DNA from: Corylus avellana
Taxonomy: Eukaryota; Streptophyta; Magnoliopsida; Fagales; Betulaceae
Assembly (NCBI RefSeq): GCF_901000735.1
Contig: NC_081542.1
Location: 16,035,577 to 16,099,576, forward strand
DNA length: 64,000 nucleotides
Direction of reading: 5' to 3'
Below the pieces are notes generated by a model. That model was not told the origin of the DNA, ran no database searches, and was given only the letters and a program-made list of their open reading frames with translations. The translations under genes were made by a program, and so were the position numbers. Every line of letters begins with the position of its first letter. Within the stretch, counting starts at the first letter, position 1. Positions 63,201 to 64,000 of the stretch are shown here, one piece after another.

Positions 63201-64000
63201 ATGACAGATCGTTCGTAACATTTATGACTAATTCTACCAACTGTACAACTACTTTAGCGCAACTGATGAAGTTAACTTTGGAATAGCGATCAGGGAAGGA
63301 ATGTGGATCTACATAAAAGAGACACCACCAACAAAAATTTGCACAGATAACACAGTACATAGCCACAAAACTAGCTCGATACTTTGCGTATAGCTTACTT
63401 TGGCATAGTAATCCTTCCAGACTCTGCGAGCAATCTGATGCCCTCCCAAATCAAACGCCTTGAACTTGATTTTCCCAATGCTCAACTCCTCCGATGTGGG
63501 ATACTGTGTCGGCTGGTGCTGTACCAGTCTCTGGGAATCGATCAAAGAAGGATCAACATCACACCACATAGAAACAATAACATCCAAAATCAATTCCATC
63601 AATTGGACAACTGAAAGCACAAAAAATCATGAAATCCACTAATTTCAATCTTCAAAAAACACAAACACATATTTTTTTATGAGCTTAAATTAAGCTCTGT
63701 GTTTATTTACACATAACACATACACACTATATATATACATATATATTACCTCAAATAAACTAATTGAGCCTATAAGTGTTTCAAAATAAATAAATAAACC
63801 AACAAGATGTATTGTTTATATAATCAAGGTTTTAATTTCGTCGAATAACAAATAATTAGAGTGAAAATAAGAAAACAGATCGTTAATTAAAAAAAAAAAA
63901 TCCTCGAAGTTTTATTCTAAGCATAATCTGGAAGAAAGCGAACCTCGTCTTTCAACATATGGAGCAAGGTGGTCTTGCCGGCATTATCGAGGCCAAGGAA
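60213..64000 (-). CDS. SAR1: SAR1 small GTPase (COPII), 5' end outside the window
   Basis: Three minus-strand exons are present: 63944-64000 (runs off the window), 63399-63530 and 60213-60533, with GT-AG borders and phase 0 at both internal junctions. They code 169 residues up to the stop; a plant SAR1 has 193, so about 24 N-terminal residues lie beyond 64000. Visible GTPase motifs: G1 GLDNAGKTT, switch [12 protein letters not shown]3 DLGGHQ (histidine in place of the Ras glutamine, as in Sar1) and G4 NKID. The C-terminus is [13 protein letters not shown]1 loads GTP on the ER membrane and recruits the Sec23/24 coat for ER-to-Golgi vesicles. Intron 3 is long (2.87 kb) and holds a tandem repeat and a LINE remnant. 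Nothing appears broken. Confidence 0.95.
60563..61006. repeat. Tandem direct repeat of about 215 bp in a SAR1 intron
   Basis: Two units (60563-60778 and 60791-61006) share 'acatcatgtgaaaccataat', 'cacaacccagatgtaaaaca', 'caaggtcc' and 'ccacatatggt' in the same order, at moderate divergence. The period is about 228 bases. It has no coding content. Confidence 0.82.
62020..62200 (-). mobile_element. LINE reverse-transcriptase remnant in a SAR1 intron
   Basis: On the minus strand the frame around 62098-62145 reads [16 protein letters not shown], the conserved reverse-transcriptase block of plant L1-type LINEs. The frame is closed by a stop just before (a TAG before GDP) and just after, so it is dead. 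Only a fragment of the domain remains. Confidence 0.75.

Overview
This is AT-rich nuclear DNA of a dicotyledonous plant, most likely a woody rosid (the protein families and intron layouts support a dicot; the exact taxon is inference). It comes from a draft assembly: there are N runs at 33087-33186 (100 N) and 49866-49885 (20 N). Genes are few, intron-rich and separated by long stretches packed with small non-autonomous transposons, SINEs and simple repeats. No bacterial-type operon, CRISPR array or rRNA gene is present.

Layout. 1-3.8 kb: repeats, with an intact tRNA-derived SINE at 3541-3642. 3858-5581 (-): a three-exon TMEM205/DUF4149-like membrane protein gene; a frameshifted copy of its last exon lies upstream at 6842-7055. 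8397-15373 (+): a ten-exon gene for a 1220-residue protein with four BRCT domains and a C-terminal PHD finger, the At4g02110 type. 15.4-22.2 kb: no gene. 22197-24462 (-): a three-exon TPR protein of 563 residues with a degenerate J-like domain. 24.5-41.5 kb: a 17-kb gene desert containing two near-identical 3.6-kb blocks that flank the 100-N gap. 41577-48279 (-): a seven-exon GH3 beta-D-xylosidase (BXL2 type, 772 residues) whose introns hold several MITEs, one pair of them inverted. 48.3-55 kb: no gene, but a minisatellite that runs into the second gap and a long foldback hairpin. 55010-55588 and 58132-58623 (both -): two intronless DUF4228/PADRE genes about 2.5 kb apart. 60213-64000 (-): the last three coding exons of a SAR1 small GTPase, cut by the window end.

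The genes do not form a pathway; they are independent plant loci (cell-wall remodelling, DNA-damage/chromatin, secretory transport, stress response). I modelled all multi-exon genes by hand with GT-AG junctions and checked that reading phase is kept across every junction. The most notable signals are the repeated 3.6-kb block whose left edge coincides with a hAT-like terminus, the nested or inverted MITEs inside BXL2 and TMEM205-like introns, and the disrupted HPD motif in the TPR protein. I found no convincing new biological system.
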